From NCBI GenBank assembly GCA_039725955.1, contig CP091034.1:3722501-3786500 (forward strand): a DNA stretch of 64,000 nt. The letters run 5' to 3'. The number at the start of each line of letters is the position of its first letter. Within the stretch, counting starts at the first letter, position 1. The DNA is from Sinorhizobium sp. B11. Lineage in GTDB: Bacteria; Pseudomonadota; Alphaproteobacteria; Rhizobiales; Rhizobiaceae. Shown in pieces: positions 9,285 through 18,355 of this stretch. The notes beneath the pieces are model-generated. The model saw nothing but the letters and a program-made list of their open reading frames with translations, made no database searches and had not been told where the DNA came from. The position numbers and the translations under genes are program-made.

Positions 9285-10718
9285 ATGGTATCTCTTCGTT
9301 ATGCCACACCGGCGCTATTGTTATTGCTGTCGGGCTGTGTAGTAGGCCCTGATCACGTACCTCCGGAAATGGCGCTTCCTGGAAAATTCAGTGAAGGTGG
9401 CAAAAAGAGCATCGGCGACGTCGCTACCACGGCCTGGTGGACAGCCTATAACGACCGCAAACTCGACAGCCTTGTCCAGACCGGCCTTAGCCAGAACCTG
9501 ACGATTCAACAGGCGCTCGAGCGCATCAATTCCGCATCCGCCAACGTGACCATCGCTGGCGCCGGTTCATTACCTGCTCTCGATGTTGGCGCTTCTCACA
9601 CCGTCAGCGGCGAGACCGGCGAGTTGCGTACCCAGTTCAACACCCGCAACACCAGCGCCGGACAGCTTTCCCTGTCCTGGCTGCTCGACATGTTCGGTCT
9701 TTTCAGGCGCAGCAAGGAAAGCGCCCTCGCCTCTCTTGATTCCGCCTATGCGGGTGCCGACATCGCCAAGCTGTCCTACATCCAGAACCTTGTTTCAACC
9801 TATATTGACCTGCGCTTCTTCCAGCAGCGCCTGGCGCTTTCGAAAGCCAACCTGAAGTCCCGTCAGGAAACCTACGACCTGACCAAGTTCCAGCTCGACG
9901 CAGGCGCGGCCTCCCGCCTCGACGTCGTCCAGGCTGAAGGTCTCGTCCAGTCGACGCTCGCAGAAATCCCCGGTCTCGAAACCAACATCCGCGTTTCGGC
10001 CCATCAAATCGCCACCCTCCTCGGCCAGCCGGCCGGTTCGATGGTCGATGAACTGTTGCGTGGCTCCGGCCAGCCGACTTTCCGCGGCGGCATCAATTCC
10101 GGCGTTCCGGCCGACCTGATCCGCAACCGTCCGGATATTCGCCAGGCCGAGCGTAACCTCGCCGCTGCCACCGCCCAGATCGGTGTCTCCGAAGCTCAGC
10201 TCTACCCGTCGATCTCGCTGTCCGGTTCGATCTCGCCGAGCTACATCAACCAGCGCGGCATCCACGGCGGCCTGTCGGCATGGTCCTTCGGCCCGACCTT
10301 GAACCTGCCGATCCTCGACGGCGGCAGTCTGCGCGCCAATGTCGACGTCTCCAAGTCCAACGCCGTCGCATCCTACCTCGCTTGGAAGCAGACCGTTCTG
10401 ACGGCAATCCAGCAGGTCGAGGATGCCCTTTCGGCCGTTCGCCGTGACGCCCAGACGGTCGACGCCTTGCGCGCCCAGGTGAGGACGACGCAGGAAACCC
10501 TCGAACTCTCGACGGCATCCTATAAGGACGGCGCTTCCTCGCTGCTCGACGTTCTCGACGCCCAGCGTCAGGTCTCTCTCGCTCAGGCAAGCCTCGCGGC
10601 TGCCGTTCAGCAGATGGCAAAGGATTACGCTGCGCTTAACATCGCAACCGGCGGCGGCTTCGCGCCGACTGGCAAGACCACCGGTCCGGGACCGGTCAAA
10701 GCTGCCAAGGGCAGCTAA
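9285..10718 (+). CDS. Outer-membrane efflux lipoprotein, NodT/OprM family
   Basis: A 477-residue outer-membrane factor. MVSLRYATPALLLLLSGC is a lipoprotein signal with lipid-accepting Cys18. Two OEP (TolC-like) repeats follow, each with long helices rich in Ala, Gln and Leu, and PADLIRNRPDIRQAERNLAA is the typical mid-protein block of the family. ATG 9285 is chosen because AGGA lies 8 nt upstream; ATG 9276 is also possible. NodT is a family name here; nothing links the gene to nodulation. It completes the tripartite pump. The 154-bp gap before it shows no terminator, so read-through from the pump gene is likely. Confidence 0.92.
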   Translation: MVSLRYATPALLLLLSGCVVGPDHVPPEMALPGKFSEGGKKSIGDVATTAWWTAYNDRKLDSLVQTGLSQNLTIQQALERINSASANVTIAGAGSLPALDVGASHTVSGETGELRTQFNTRNTSAGQLSLSWLLDMFGLFRRSKESALASLDSAYAGADIAKLSYIQNLVSTYIDLRFFQQRLALSKANLKSRQETYDLTKFQLDAGAASRLDVVQAEGLVQSTLAEIPGLETNIRVSAHQIATLLGQPAGSMVDELLRGSGQPTFRGGINSGVPADLIRNRPDIRQAERNLAAATAQIGVSEAQLYPSISLSGSISPSYINQRGIHGGLSAWSFGPTLNLPILDGGSLRANVDVSKSNAVASYLAWKQTVLTAIQQVEDALSAVRRDAQTVDALRAQVRTTQETLELSTASYKDGASSLLDVLDAQRQVSLAQASLAAAVQQMAKDYAALNIATGGGFAPTGKTTGPGPVKAAKGS

Positions 10719-10742
10719 GGTCCTCGCATAGCGTCATTCCGA

Positions 10743-10770
10743 AGCCCCGTGGTTTCCGCGGGGCTTTTTC
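10743..10770 (+). terminator. Terminator of the RND efflux operon
   Basis: AGCCCCG and CGGGGCT form a 7-bp GC-rich stem directly followed by TTTTC, 25 bp after the channel gene. It is a good intrinsic terminator on the plus strand. Confidence 0.85.
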
Positions 10771-10857
10771 TTTGCCTGAATATCTGCCGGAACAGATAAT
10801 ATGCGCACAGGAAGGATTTGGATTCGACAAGCCGTAATCGCTACGCTATGCAGTTGA

Positions 10858-10869
10858 TTAAACGATTAA
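10858..10869. promoter_or_regulatory. Candidate LacI-type operator
   Basis: TTAAACGATTAA is an imperfect palindrome around a central CG (five of six pairs match), the usual layout of LacI/GalR-family operators. It sits 18 bp before the LacI gene start, so it may serve autoregulation and control of the downstream operon. Confidence 0.4.
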
Positions 10870-10887
10870 GCGCGGCGCTTCAAAACA

Positions 10888-11931
10888 ATGGCCTCACAAC
10901 GCCCGGGACCCAATCTCAGCAGGATAGCAACGTCGCTCGGCGTCTCGGTTGCCACGGTCTCCAATGCGCTCTCCGGCAAAGGCCGGGTTTCCGACGCACT
11001 GATCGAAAGAATTCGCACGCATGCCGCCGAACTCGGCTATGTGCCGAGCCAGGCCGGCAGAGCTCTGCGTACTGGCCGTAGCGGCGTGCTCGGCCTTGTC
11101 TTGCCCGATATTGCCAATCCCCTCTTTCCGAAGATCGCCCAGGCCATCGAATATGCCGCATCCGTAGCAGGCTACGGCGTGCTGATTGCCGACTCCCGCG
11201 GCGATATCACGGCCCAGACGGAAGCGATCAACCGGCTGGTGGAACGTGGCGTCGACGGCATGGTGGTCGTGCCTCGCCGCGCCACCCGCATTTCCGCCGC
11301 AAGCTGCCCGGTCGCGGTCATCGATACCGCCTCCACACCTGGCAATACGGTCGCCGCCGATCACTGGCAGGGCGGAAAGGAAATTGCCGCCCACCTGGCG
11401 GGCCTCGGCCACCAGCAGATCCTCATCATCGGCAATAATCACGAGTCCAATGTCCAGAACGACAGAGCCGGCGGCATCAGGGCTGGGTTGCAACATGGCA
11501 TGCGCTCCGAAATACTCTGGATCGAGCGGCTGGAAAACGAGACGGGCGCCGGTTGCAGGCTGGGGCTTGCGGAAAAGGCGCGTCAGGGCTTCACGGCATT
11601 TGCGGCCCTTTCCGACCTGCAGGCTCTGCGCGCGCTGACTGAACTGCAGCAAGACGGCATCAGCGTGCCCGCCGATGTCAGCGTCACGGGCTTCGACGAT
11701 CTCATATGGTCGCCGGTCGTCACCCCGTCGCTGACGACCGTGAGGATGGACATGGACACCATCGCCGAAATTGCCGTTTCGGCACTGGTCGACAGAATAA
11801 ACGATAGTGGCACACGGGAGGGCGTGCTGGTTACGGCGGACACCGAACGCGTGCCCATGCAGCTGATCATCCGCCAGTCATCCGGGCTCGTGAACCCGGC
11901 ACGAAAAACCTCAGAGATGGAGAACCTGTAG
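10888..11931 (+). CDS. LacI-family transcriptional regulator
   Basis: A 347-residue repressor-type protein. The helix-turn-helix is at about residues 9-30 (LSRIATSLGVSVATVSNALS), followed by the hinge and a periplasmic-binding-like sugar/nucleoside-sensing domain (GVLGLVLPDIANPLFPKIAQ and later VSVTGFDDL). The stop is one base from the start of the next gene, so it is the first gene of a seven-gene operon for a PotDBCA-like importer, nucleoside hydrolase and adenine deaminase. It therefore probably senses a purine, nucleoside or related ligand; several LacI-family proteins (PurR, CytR) do so, but the ligand here is inferred. Confidence 0.92.
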   Translation: MASQRPGPNLSRIATSLGVSVATVSNALSGKGRVSDALIERIRTHAAELGYVPSQAGRALRTGRSGVLGLVLPDIANPLFPKIAQAIEYAASVAGYGVLIADSRGDITAQTEAINRLVERGVDGMVVVPRRATRISAASCPVAVIDTASTPGNTVAADHWQGGKEIAAHLAGLGHQQILIIGNNHESNVQNDRAGGIRAGLQHGMRSEILWIERLENETGAGCRLGLAEKARQGFTAFAALSDLQALRALTELQQDGISVPADVSVTGFDDLIWSPVVTPSLTTVRMDMDTIAEIAVSALVDRINDSGTREGVLVTADTERVPMQLIIRQSSGLVNPARKTSEMENL

Positions 11932-11932
11932 A

Positions 11933-12955
11933 ATGAAAAAAGCTCTTGTTGCATCAGTGGCGCTGGTTGCGCTTTTCCCTTTCGGTGCAGCGGCACAGGA
12001 ACGCACGCTGACCATTTCCGTCTATGCCTTTGCGCAGGACGATTACAAGACGATCGTCTATGACCCCTTCGAAGCCAAGTGCGGCTGCAAGCTCGTTGTC
12101 GAAACCGGCAACAGCGTCGAGCGCCTCGCCAAGATGGAAGCCAACAAGGCCAATCCGGTCGTCGATCTTGCTGCCGTCTCCATGGCCGATGGCCTTGCGG
12201 CTTCCCGCGCCGGCCTGATCGACAAGATCGATACCTCCAAGCTTGAAAATTTCTCCAGGCTCTACGATGTCGCCAAGGATCCGAACGGTGATGGCATGAG
12301 CGTCGGCTACACTTTCTATGCCACCTCCATTGCCTACCGCTCGGACAAGATGAAGATCGAGTCCTGGGCCGATCTCCTGAAGCCGGAATATGTCGGCCAC
12401 GTAGCCTTCCCGAACGTCACGACCAACCAGGGCCCGCCGGCGCTCTACATGCTTGGTCTCGCACTCGGCAAGGACACGCCTGATCTCAAGGCGCCGATCG
12501 AAGCGCTCGGCGAAAAGAAGGACGAGATCGTTACCTTCTATGAAAAGTCTTCCCAGCTCGTGCAGCTGATGCAGCAGGAGGAGATCTGGGCCGCTCCGAT
12601 CGGCCGTTTCTCCTGGGCAGGCTTCACCAAGCTCGACCTTCCCGTTGCCTGGGCAACCCCGAAGGAAGGCCAGACCGGCGGCATGAACGTGTTGGTCATG
12701 ACCAAGGGTTCGAAGAACCAGGATCTCGCCCTGCAGTTCATGGACTTCTGGCTCTCGACCGACGTCCAGACCAAGCTCGCCGAAAAGCTCATCGACAGCC
12801 CGGCGAACAAGGAGGTCAAGGTCTCCGACAAGGTCGCAAACAACATCACCTATGGCGAAGACACCGCCAAGAACCTGAAGCTGATCCCGTCCGCAGCCGC
12901 ACTCGACAACCGCAATGGCTGGCTGAAGGAATGGAACGAAAAGGTCGGCCAGTAA
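11933..12955 (+). CDS. ABC importer substrate-binding protein (PotD/spermidine-putrescine-like)
   Basis: A 340-residue periplasmic protein with a Sec signal peptide ending near GAAAQ (about residue 22). The mature part is an extracellular solute-binding protein of the PotD/iron/thiamine cluster (bacterial SBP_8 type), with no lipobox. It lies one base after the LacI gene and is followed by two permeases and an ATPase. The family usually binds polyamines, but a nucleoside hydrolase and adenine deaminase in the same operon suggest a purine-related ligand. A strong hairpin between this gene and the first permease may favour higher expression of the binding protein. Confidence 0.9.
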   Translation: MKKALVASVALVALFPFGAAAQERTLTISVYAFAQDDYKTIVYDPFEAKCGCKLVVETGNSVERLAKMEANKANPVVDLAAVSMADGLAASRAGLIDKIDTSKLENFSRLYDVAKDPNGDGMSVGYTFYATSIAYRSDKMKIESWADLLKPEYVGHVAFPNVTTNQGPPALYMLGLALGKDTPDLKAPIEALGEKKDEIVTFYEKSSQLVQLMQQEEIWAAPIGRFSWAGFTKLDLPVAWATPKEGQTGGMNVLVMTKGSKNQDLALQFMDFWLSTDVQTKLAEKLIDSPANKEVKVSDKVANNITYGEDTAKNLKLIPSAAALDNRNGWLKEWNEKVGQ

Positions 12956-12970
12956 GCCTCTGCTGACATC

Positions 12971-12992
12971 GGTCCCGGCACCCACCGGGACC
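12971..12992 (+). promoter_or_regulatory. Intercistronic hairpin after the binding-protein gene
   Basis: GGTCCCGG and CCGGGACC form a perfect 8-bp stem with a 6-nt loop, between the binding-protein gene and the first permease. There is no T-run. It probably protects the upstream mRNA or causes partial termination. Confidence 0.6.
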
Positions 12993-13018
12993 GCCCTTCC
13001 CCGCTCGAAAGGCGTCTC

Positions 13019-13846
13019 ATGTTCCAGAACCGAGCAGAAGCCCTGGCGCTTGCCCTGCCGGCCGCGATCTTCGCTGCCGTAGTCTTTCTGCTGCCCGTCG
13101 CGATCCTGCTCTCCGAAGGCTTCCGCAGCGACGGCGCGTGGACGCTTGCCGCCTATACGGATTTCTTCTCGCAAACGCTGAACCGGACCGTTTTCTTCCG
13201 CACCTTCCGGCTCGGCCTGGAAGTGACGGCGGTGTCGGCCATCATCGGTTATGCCGCCGCCTTTGCGATCGTCAATCTTCCTCCGAAGGGCAAGGGCCGC
13301 ATGATCGGGCTCGTCACTCTGCCGCTGATGATCTCGCCGGTTGCGCGCACCTATGCCTGGATTGTCATTCTCGGCCGCACCGGCATCGTCAATGAAGCGA
13401 TCACCGGCCTGGGCCTGAGCGCAGAGCCGCTGCGCCTGCTCTTCACCGAGACTGCCGTCTTTATCGGCCTCCTGCAGCTTTTCCTGCCGCTGATGATCCT
13501 GTCGCTCATCAGCGCACTCGAGAACATGCCGAAGGATGCCATTCCGGCCGCCCGCGTGCTCGGCGCCAACTGGTTCCAGGTCTTCTGGAAGGTAATTCTG
13601 CCGCTCACCAGGGAAGGCCTCGTCGTCGGCGGCACGCTGGTCTTCACCGGCTCGCTGACGGCCTATATCACGCCCGCCATTCTCGGCGGCTCCAAGGTGC
13701 TGATGCTGGAGACGCTGATGTACCAGCAGGTTTCCGTCGCCAATAATTTCGTCTCGGCGAGTGTCATCGCCTTCATCCTGATCGTCATGAGCTTTACCGC
13801 CAATATCCTGCTGAAACGCCTTGCGACCGCGAGGAACCGCCGATGA
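13019..13846 (+). CDS. ABC transporter permease (PotB-like)
   Basis: A 275-residue inner-membrane permease of the binding-protein-dependent family, with about six membrane spans. The cytoplasmic EAA-like loop is DAIPAARVLGANWFQVFWKV (about 178-197), which docks to the ATPase. The stop overlaps the next start (ATGA at 13843-13846), indicating translational coupling with the partner permease. Confidence 0.92.
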   Translation: MFQNRAEALALALPAAIFAAVVFLLPVAILLSEGFRSDGAWTLAAYTDFFSQTLNRTVFFRTFRLGLEVTAVSAIIGYAAAFAIVNLPPKGKGRMIGLVTLPLMISPVARTYAWIVILGRTGIVNEAITGLGLSAEPLRLLFTETAVFIGLLQLFLPLMILSLISALENMPKDAIPAARVLGANWFQVFWKVILPLTREGLVVGGTLVFTGSLTAYITPAILGGSKVLMLETLMYQQVSVANNFVSASVIAFILIVMSFTANILLKRLATARNRR

Positions 13847-14622
13847 GCATCCGCCTCCTTTCGCCTGTCGTGCTGTTCCTGCTGCTGGTCTTCCTGATCG
13901 GCCCCTTTCTGATCATCATCGCGGCTTCGCTTTCCGCCGGCGACACGCTGGCTTTCCCGCCCCAGGGCCTGTCGCTGCGCTGGGTTGCAAAGGTCTTCAC
14001 CATCGACAGTTTCCGCGACAGCTTTGCCATGTCGATGTTCCTGGCGGTCTTCGGGACGCTTGCGGCCCTCATCCTCGGCATTCCCGCCGCCTATGCGCTA
14101 GCGCGCTATCGGCTGCCGGGTTCGGAAACGGTCAGAACCATCGTCTCGCTGCCGATCATCGTGCCCGGCATCATCGTCGGTCTGGCGCTGCTGCGCTATC
14201 TCGTCGTGCCCTTCGGCTTCAACATCACACTGGCGCTCTTCTTCGCCCATACCGCCTTGGTGCTGCCCTATGCCGTGCGTGTCGTGTCCGCAAGCCTCGG
14301 TAACCTGCGCTCCGATATCGAGGAAGCGGCCGTCCTGCTCGGTTCCTCCCGGCTCGGCGCCTTCTTCCGCGTCGTGATGCCGAATATCCGCGGCGGCATT
14401 CTGGCTGCCTTCATCCTCGGCTTCGTCACCAGCTTCAATCAGGTTCCGGTCTCCCTCTTCCTCTCCGGCCCCGGCGTGCGCACGCTGCCGATCGACATGC
14501 TGGGCTACATGGAAACCACCTACGACCCCTCCATTGCGGCGCTCTCGGCGCTGCTCGCCTTCCTTTCGATCGGCATCGTCTTCCTCGCCGAACGCTTCCT
14601 GGGATTCTCTCGCTATGTCTGA
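13843..14622 (+). CDS. ABC transporter permease (PotC-like)
   Basis: A 259-residue second permease with about six membrane spans and the EAA-like loop DIEEAAVLLGSSRLGAFFRV. It overlaps the preceding permease by 4 bp and the ATPase gene by 8 bp, so the three inner-membrane components are translationally coupled. Together they form the heterodimeric channel of the importer. Confidence 0.92.
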   Translation: MSIRLLSPVVLFLLLVFLIGPFLIIIAASLSAGDTLAFPPQGLSLRWVAKVFTIDSFRDSFAMSMFLAVFGTLAALILGIPAAYALARYRLPGSETVRTIVSLPIIVPGIIVGLALLRYLVVPFGFNITLALFFAHTALVLPYAVRVVSASLGNLRSDIEEAAVLLGSSRLGAFFRVVMPNIRGGILAAFILGFVTSFNQVPVSLFLSGPGVRTLPIDMLGYMETTYDPSIAALSALLAFLSIGIVFLAERFLGFSRYV

Positions 14623-15640
14623 TGCCTACCTTCAACTCGACAAGCTGACGCTGGCCTATGGCGATACGGTCGCGGTGAAGGACCTCGACCTGTCGATCGC
14701 CAGGGGCGAGTTGGTGGCGCTTCTCGGCCCTTCCGGATGCGGCAAGACGACGACGATGCGCGCCATCGCCGGCCTGCTGAATCCGGCCTCCGGCCGCATC
14801 AATCTCGATGGCGCCGACATCACCCGCGTCTCCGCCAACAAACGCGCTGTCGGCCTCGTCTTCCAGTCCTACGCGCTTTTCCCGCATCTGACCGTCTATG
14901 AAAACGTCGCCTTCGGACTGCGGCTGAAGGGCCTTCGTGGTGATGATCTGGACGGCAAGGTCAATGCCGGCATCAAATCCGTCGGCCTTGCAAAATTCGC
15001 CGGCCGCAAACCGGGCGAGCTCTCCGGCGGACAGCAGCAACGTGTGGCGCTCGCGCGCTCCATGGTCATGGAGCCAAAGGTGCTGCTGCTCGACGAGCCG
15101 CTTTCCAACCTCGACGCCCGCCTGCGCCTCGAAATGCGCGCCGAGTTGCAGCGTGTCCAGAAGGAGACGGGCGTGACGATGATCTTCGTCACCCATGACC
15201 AGGCAGAAGCGCTTGCCCTTGCCGACCGTATCATCGTCATGCTGAACGGCGGCATCGAGCAGATCGGCACGCCCGAAGATATCTACAACAAACCTGTTTC
15301 TTCTTTCGTTGCCGATTTCGTCGGCTTCGAGAATGTCTTTGCGCTGACGGACGGAAAGCTCGCGACGCCTGGTGGCGCAGTCGCCCTTTCGACCGCGGCA
15401 CCCGACGGTGCGGCGGGCCTGGCCTGGCGGCCGCGTGCGGTGATCCTTGGTTCTGGTCCTTTCCAGGGCACCGTGCGCGGCACGTCCTTTGCCGGCAACA
15501 GCCGTGAATATTTGCTGGACAGCTCGCTCGGCCCGATCAAGGCCGAAGTGGACGCAGCCCTGCCGCAACACGAACTCGGCAGCTCCATCGCCTTCGACCT
15601 GCCGGTCGCGGCTTCCGCAAGCCTCAAGCGTTTCGGGTGA
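14615..15640 (+). CDS. ABC transporter ATP-binding protein (PotA-like)
   Basis: A 341-residue ATPase. Walker A is GPSGCGKTT at residues 38-46, the signature is LSGGQQQRVALAR, Walker B is VLLLDEPLSNLD and the switch His is in FVTHDQAEA. The C-terminal region of about 100 residues is a TOBE regulatory domain, as in PotA/MalK-type importers. ATG 14615 overlaps the permease stop by 8 bp and matches the family start; an in-frame start at 14534 would add an unrelated 27-residue extension. It energises uptake by the two permeases before it. Confidence 0.94.
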   Translation: MSDAYLQLDKLTLAYGDTVAVKDLDLSIARGELVALLGPSGCGKTTTMRAIAGLLNPASGRINLDGADITRVSANKRAVGLVFQSYALFPHLTVYENVAFGLRLKGLRGDDLDGKVNAGIKSVGLAKFAGRKPGELSGGQQQRVALARSMVMEPKVLLLDEPLSNLDARLRLEMRAELQRVQKETGVTMIFVTHDQAEALALADRIIVMLNGGIEQIGTPEDIYNKPVSSFVADFVGFENVFALTDGKLATPGGAVALSTAAPDGAAGLAWRPRAVILGSGPFQGTVRGTSFAGNSREYLLDSSLGPIKAEVDAALPQHELGSSIAFDLPVAASASLKRFG

Positions 15641-15644
15641 GATC

Positions 15645-16565
15645 ATGGGCGTCTGGATCGACACGGATATGGGGTTCGACGATATCGCCGCCATCATGGT
15701 GGTGACGAACGCCGAACTCGACATTGATGGTGTCTCGCTGGTTTTCGGCAATACGCCGCTGTCGCAGGTGTGCACCAATGCGGCGGGAGCCGCCAAGGCT
15801 TTCGGGTGGACGTTCCCAATCCACATCGGCCGCGAGATGCCCGTTCTCGGCAAGCTCGAGACGGCACAGGCGGTGCTCGGCGAGAGCGGTATCCCGACAA
15901 CGGGCAGGCACCTGCCGCCGGCCCCGAGCCTGCCAGACAGCGACGCCTTTATCGCCCTTTGCCGCTGGCTTGAACTGGAAGGCCCTCATCGTATCCTGGC
16001 GCTCGGGCCGCTGACGAATATCGCCGCACTGGCGCTCGCCCGCCCCGATCTCGCCGCCCGCATCACCGAACTCGTCTGGATGGGCGGCGGCGTCACCATC
16101 GGCAACCACACGGCCTCGGCGGAATTCAATGCGCTCGCCGACCCCGAAGCACTGGCAATCGTCATCGCCCACAATCTGCCGCTGCGCATGGTCGATCTCG
16201 ACCTTTGCCGCAAGGTTCTGGCAAAACCTGAGGATGCCGATCCGGTCCGTACCGCCGGTGGTGTCAATGCCGAGCTGATCGCCGATATGTTTGCCGGCTA
16301 CATCAGGATTGGCACCAGCCGCGGCCGTCCTGCCATGGCGATCTACGATCCCTCTGCCGCCGTCGCCTTCGTCGCCCCGCAGGCGGTGAGCTTTCGCCCT
16401 GCCCGCATCGATGCGGAACTGCAGGGGCAATATACGCGCGGTCGCACCGTCGTTGAAACCCGCGCCACCCACGCAGCGTTCAACGCTGAGTTCGCCGCTG
16501 ACATCGATGCCGATATGGCGCGTGTCATAATTCTCGCCGCCCTGGTCAATGAGGCCCGCAAATGA
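15645..16565 (+). CDS. Nucleoside hydrolase (IunH/RihA-C family)
   Basis: A 306-residue enzyme that cleaves the N-glycosidic bond of ribonucleosides to a free base and ribose. The N-terminal WIDTDMGFDD supplies the calcium-binding DxDxxxDD motif (Asp6, Asp8, Asp12, Asp13). The mid-protein LGPLTNIAALALARP and WMGGGV blocks are typical of the family. It begins 4 bp after the ATPase stop and overlaps the adenine deaminase by 4 bp. Base preference cannot be read from sequence, but the partner enzyme points to purine nucleosides such as adenosine. Confidence 0.93.
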   Translation: MGVWIDTDMGFDDIAAIMVVTNAELDIDGVSLVFGNTPLSQVCTNAAGAAKAFGWTFPIHIGREMPVLGKLETAQAVLGESGIPTTGRHLPPAPSLPDSDAFIALCRWLELEGPHRILALGPLTNIAALALARPDLAARITELVWMGGGVTIGNHTASAEFNALADPEALAIVIAHNLPLRMVDLDLCRKVLAKPEDADPVRTAGGVNAELIADMFAGYIRIGTSRGRPAMAIYDPSAAVAFVAPQAVSFRPARIDAELQGQYTRGRTVVETRATHAAFNAEFAADIDADMARVIILAALVNEARK

Positions 16566-18349
16566 CTGCAAACCCGCGCCAGGAACCCGCCGATCTCAAC
16601 GAACCGGCATTGCGCGCCCGCGCCGTGGCGGCCGCGCGCGGCGACAGTGCCTTCGATGTGCTTGTCACCGGCGGCCGCATCCTCGATGCCGTCACCGGCC
16701 TGATCCGTGAGGCTGATATCGGCCTCGTCGGTGCGATGATCGCAAGTGTTCATGCGCCGGCAAGCCGCACCGATGCCGCGAAAGTGCTCGATGCAACGGG
16801 CGCCATCATCTCTCCCGGCCTCATCGATACGCATATGCATATCGAAAGCTCGATGGTTACGCCGGCTGAATATGCCGAAGCTGTGTTGCCGCGCGGTGTG
16901 ACGACGATCGTCTGGGATCCGCATGAATTCGGCAACGTCCACGGCCTGGACGGCGTGCGCTGGGCGATCGAAGCCTCACGCAATCTGCCGCTGCGCATGA
17001 TCCTGCTTGCCCCTTCTTGCGTGCCGTCAGCACCCGGACTTGAGCTGGCAGGAGCAGACTTCGACGCCGCCGTTATCGCCGAGCTGCTGCGCTCACCGGC
17101 GATCGGCGGCGTGGCAGAGGTCATGAACATGCGGGGCGTCATCGACGGCGATCCGCGCATGACCGATATCGTCAATGCAGGTCTTGCCTCCGGCAAGCTC
17201 GTCTGCGGCCATGCCCGCGGGCTTGACGGTGCCGACCTCAACGCTTTCATGGCCGCCGGCATCACCTCCGATCACGAGCTGACATCAGGCGCCGATCTGC
17301 TGCAGAAGCTGGCCGCCGGCCTGACGATCGAGCTGCGCGGCTCGCACGATCATCTGCTGGAGGAATTCGTCGAGGCGTTGAACGACATCGGCCACCTTCC
17401 GCCGACGGTCACGCTCTGTACCGATGATGTCTTTCCCGATGAACTCTATCAGAATGGCGGCCTCGATGATGTCCTGCGCCGCCTCGTCCGCTACGGCATG
17501 CGCCCGGAATGGGCACTGCGCGCCGCCACCTTCAACGCCGCACAGCGCATGAAGCGTACCGACCTCGGGCTGATCGCACCCGGTCGCCGCGCCGATCTCG
17601 TACTATTCGAGGACATGACCGATTTTACCGCCCGGGCCGTCATCGCCGGCGGTCGGCTGGTTGCCGAGAACGGCGCGGTCAAGGATCCGATCCAACCGCT
17701 CGATGCCACACCGCTCATGCATTCGGTCAAGCTCGCAGCGCTTGCCGAAGACGAATTCCGCATTCCCGCCAACGGCACCAAACTCCGCCTTGCGACGATC
17801 GACCGTCCACGTTTTACGCAGTGGGGCGAAGCAGTTGCCGATGTCCGCGACGGCTTCGTTGTGCCGCCGGCCGGCAGCGCCATGATAGCAGTTGCACATC
17901 GTCACGGGTTGGCTGACGGCAAGCCGCGTGTCGGCTTCCTGACCGGCTGGGGTGAGTGGCGCGGCGCCTTCTGTACCACCGTCTCGCACGACAGCCATAA
18001 CCTCACCGTCTTCGGCGGAAATGCGCAAGATATGGCGATTGCGGCAAACGCTGTCATCGAAGCCGGCGGCGGCATGGCCGTCGCAAAGGACGGCCGCATA
18101 GAGGCCCTGCTGCCCCTGCCGCTCTCCGGCCTTGTAACTGATGCCCGCCTGCAGGTAACCGCCGAAGGCTTCGCCGGCATCCGCAAGGCCATGGAGAAAA
18201 TCGTCGACTGGCAGCCGCCCTACCTGGTCTTCAAGGCGTGCTTCGGGGCCACGCTTGCCTGCAATATCGGCCCCCACCAGACCGACCGCGGCATTGCCGA
18301 TGTCACCACTGGCAAGGTATTGGAAAACCCAATTCTGGAAACCTTCTGA
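16562..18349 (+). CDS. ade: Adenine deaminase
   Basis: A 595-residue amidohydrolase-superfamily enzyme that converts adenine to hypoxanthine and ammonia. The metal-site motif is IDTHMHIESSM at about residue 93-103. Other family blocks are WDPHEFGNVHG, GHARGL, SDHE and TDDVFPDEL. The C-terminal adenine-deaminase domain is present (TVSHDSHNLTVFGGN). The length is normal. The start overlaps the nucleoside hydrolase stop (ATGA). In this operon it would act right after nucleoside cleavage, feeding hypoxanthine to salvage or catabolism. Confidence 0.93.
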   Translation: MTANPRQEPADLNEPALRARAVAAARGDSAFDVLVTGGRILDAVTGLIREADIGLVGAMIASVHAPASRTDAAKVLDATGAIISPGLIDTHMHIESSMVTPAEYAEAVLPRGVTTIVWDPHEFGNVHGLDGVRWAIEASRNLPLRMILLAPSCVPSAPGLELAGADFDAAVIAELLRSPAIGGVAEVMNMRGVIDGDPRMTDIVNAGLASGKLVCGHARGLDGADLNAFMAAGITSDHELTSGADLLQKLAAGLTIELRGSHDHLLEEFVEALNDIGHLPPTVTLCTDDVFPDELYQNGGLDDVLRRLVRYGMRPEWALRAATFNAAQRMKRTDLGLIAPGRRADLVLFEDMTDFTARAVIAGGRLVAENGAVKDPIQPLDATPLMHSVKLAALAEDEFRIPANGTKLRLATIDRPRFTQWGEAVADVRDGFVVPPAGSAMIAVAHRHGLADGKPRVGFLTGWGEWRGAFCTTVSHDSHNLTVFGGNAQDMAIAANAVIEAGGGMAVAKDGRIEALLPLPLSGLVTDARLQVTAEGFAGIRKAMEKIVDWQPPYLVFKACFGATLACNIGPHQTDRGIADVTTGKVLENPILETF

Positions 18350-18355
18350 GGCGAC

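Noticed and set aside
9285..10718. NodT-type channel as evidence of a nodulation region
   Set aside because: NodT is only the family name for outer-membrane efflux lipoproteins; there are no nod genes or nod boxes here.
11954..13174. 406-codon open frame on the minus strand
   Set aside because: Opposite the ABC binding-protein gene; no family resemblance.
14435..15853. 472-codon open frame on the minus strand
   Set aside because: Antisense to the PotA-like ATPase gene and its neighbours; no motif, and the plus-strand protein is clearly real.
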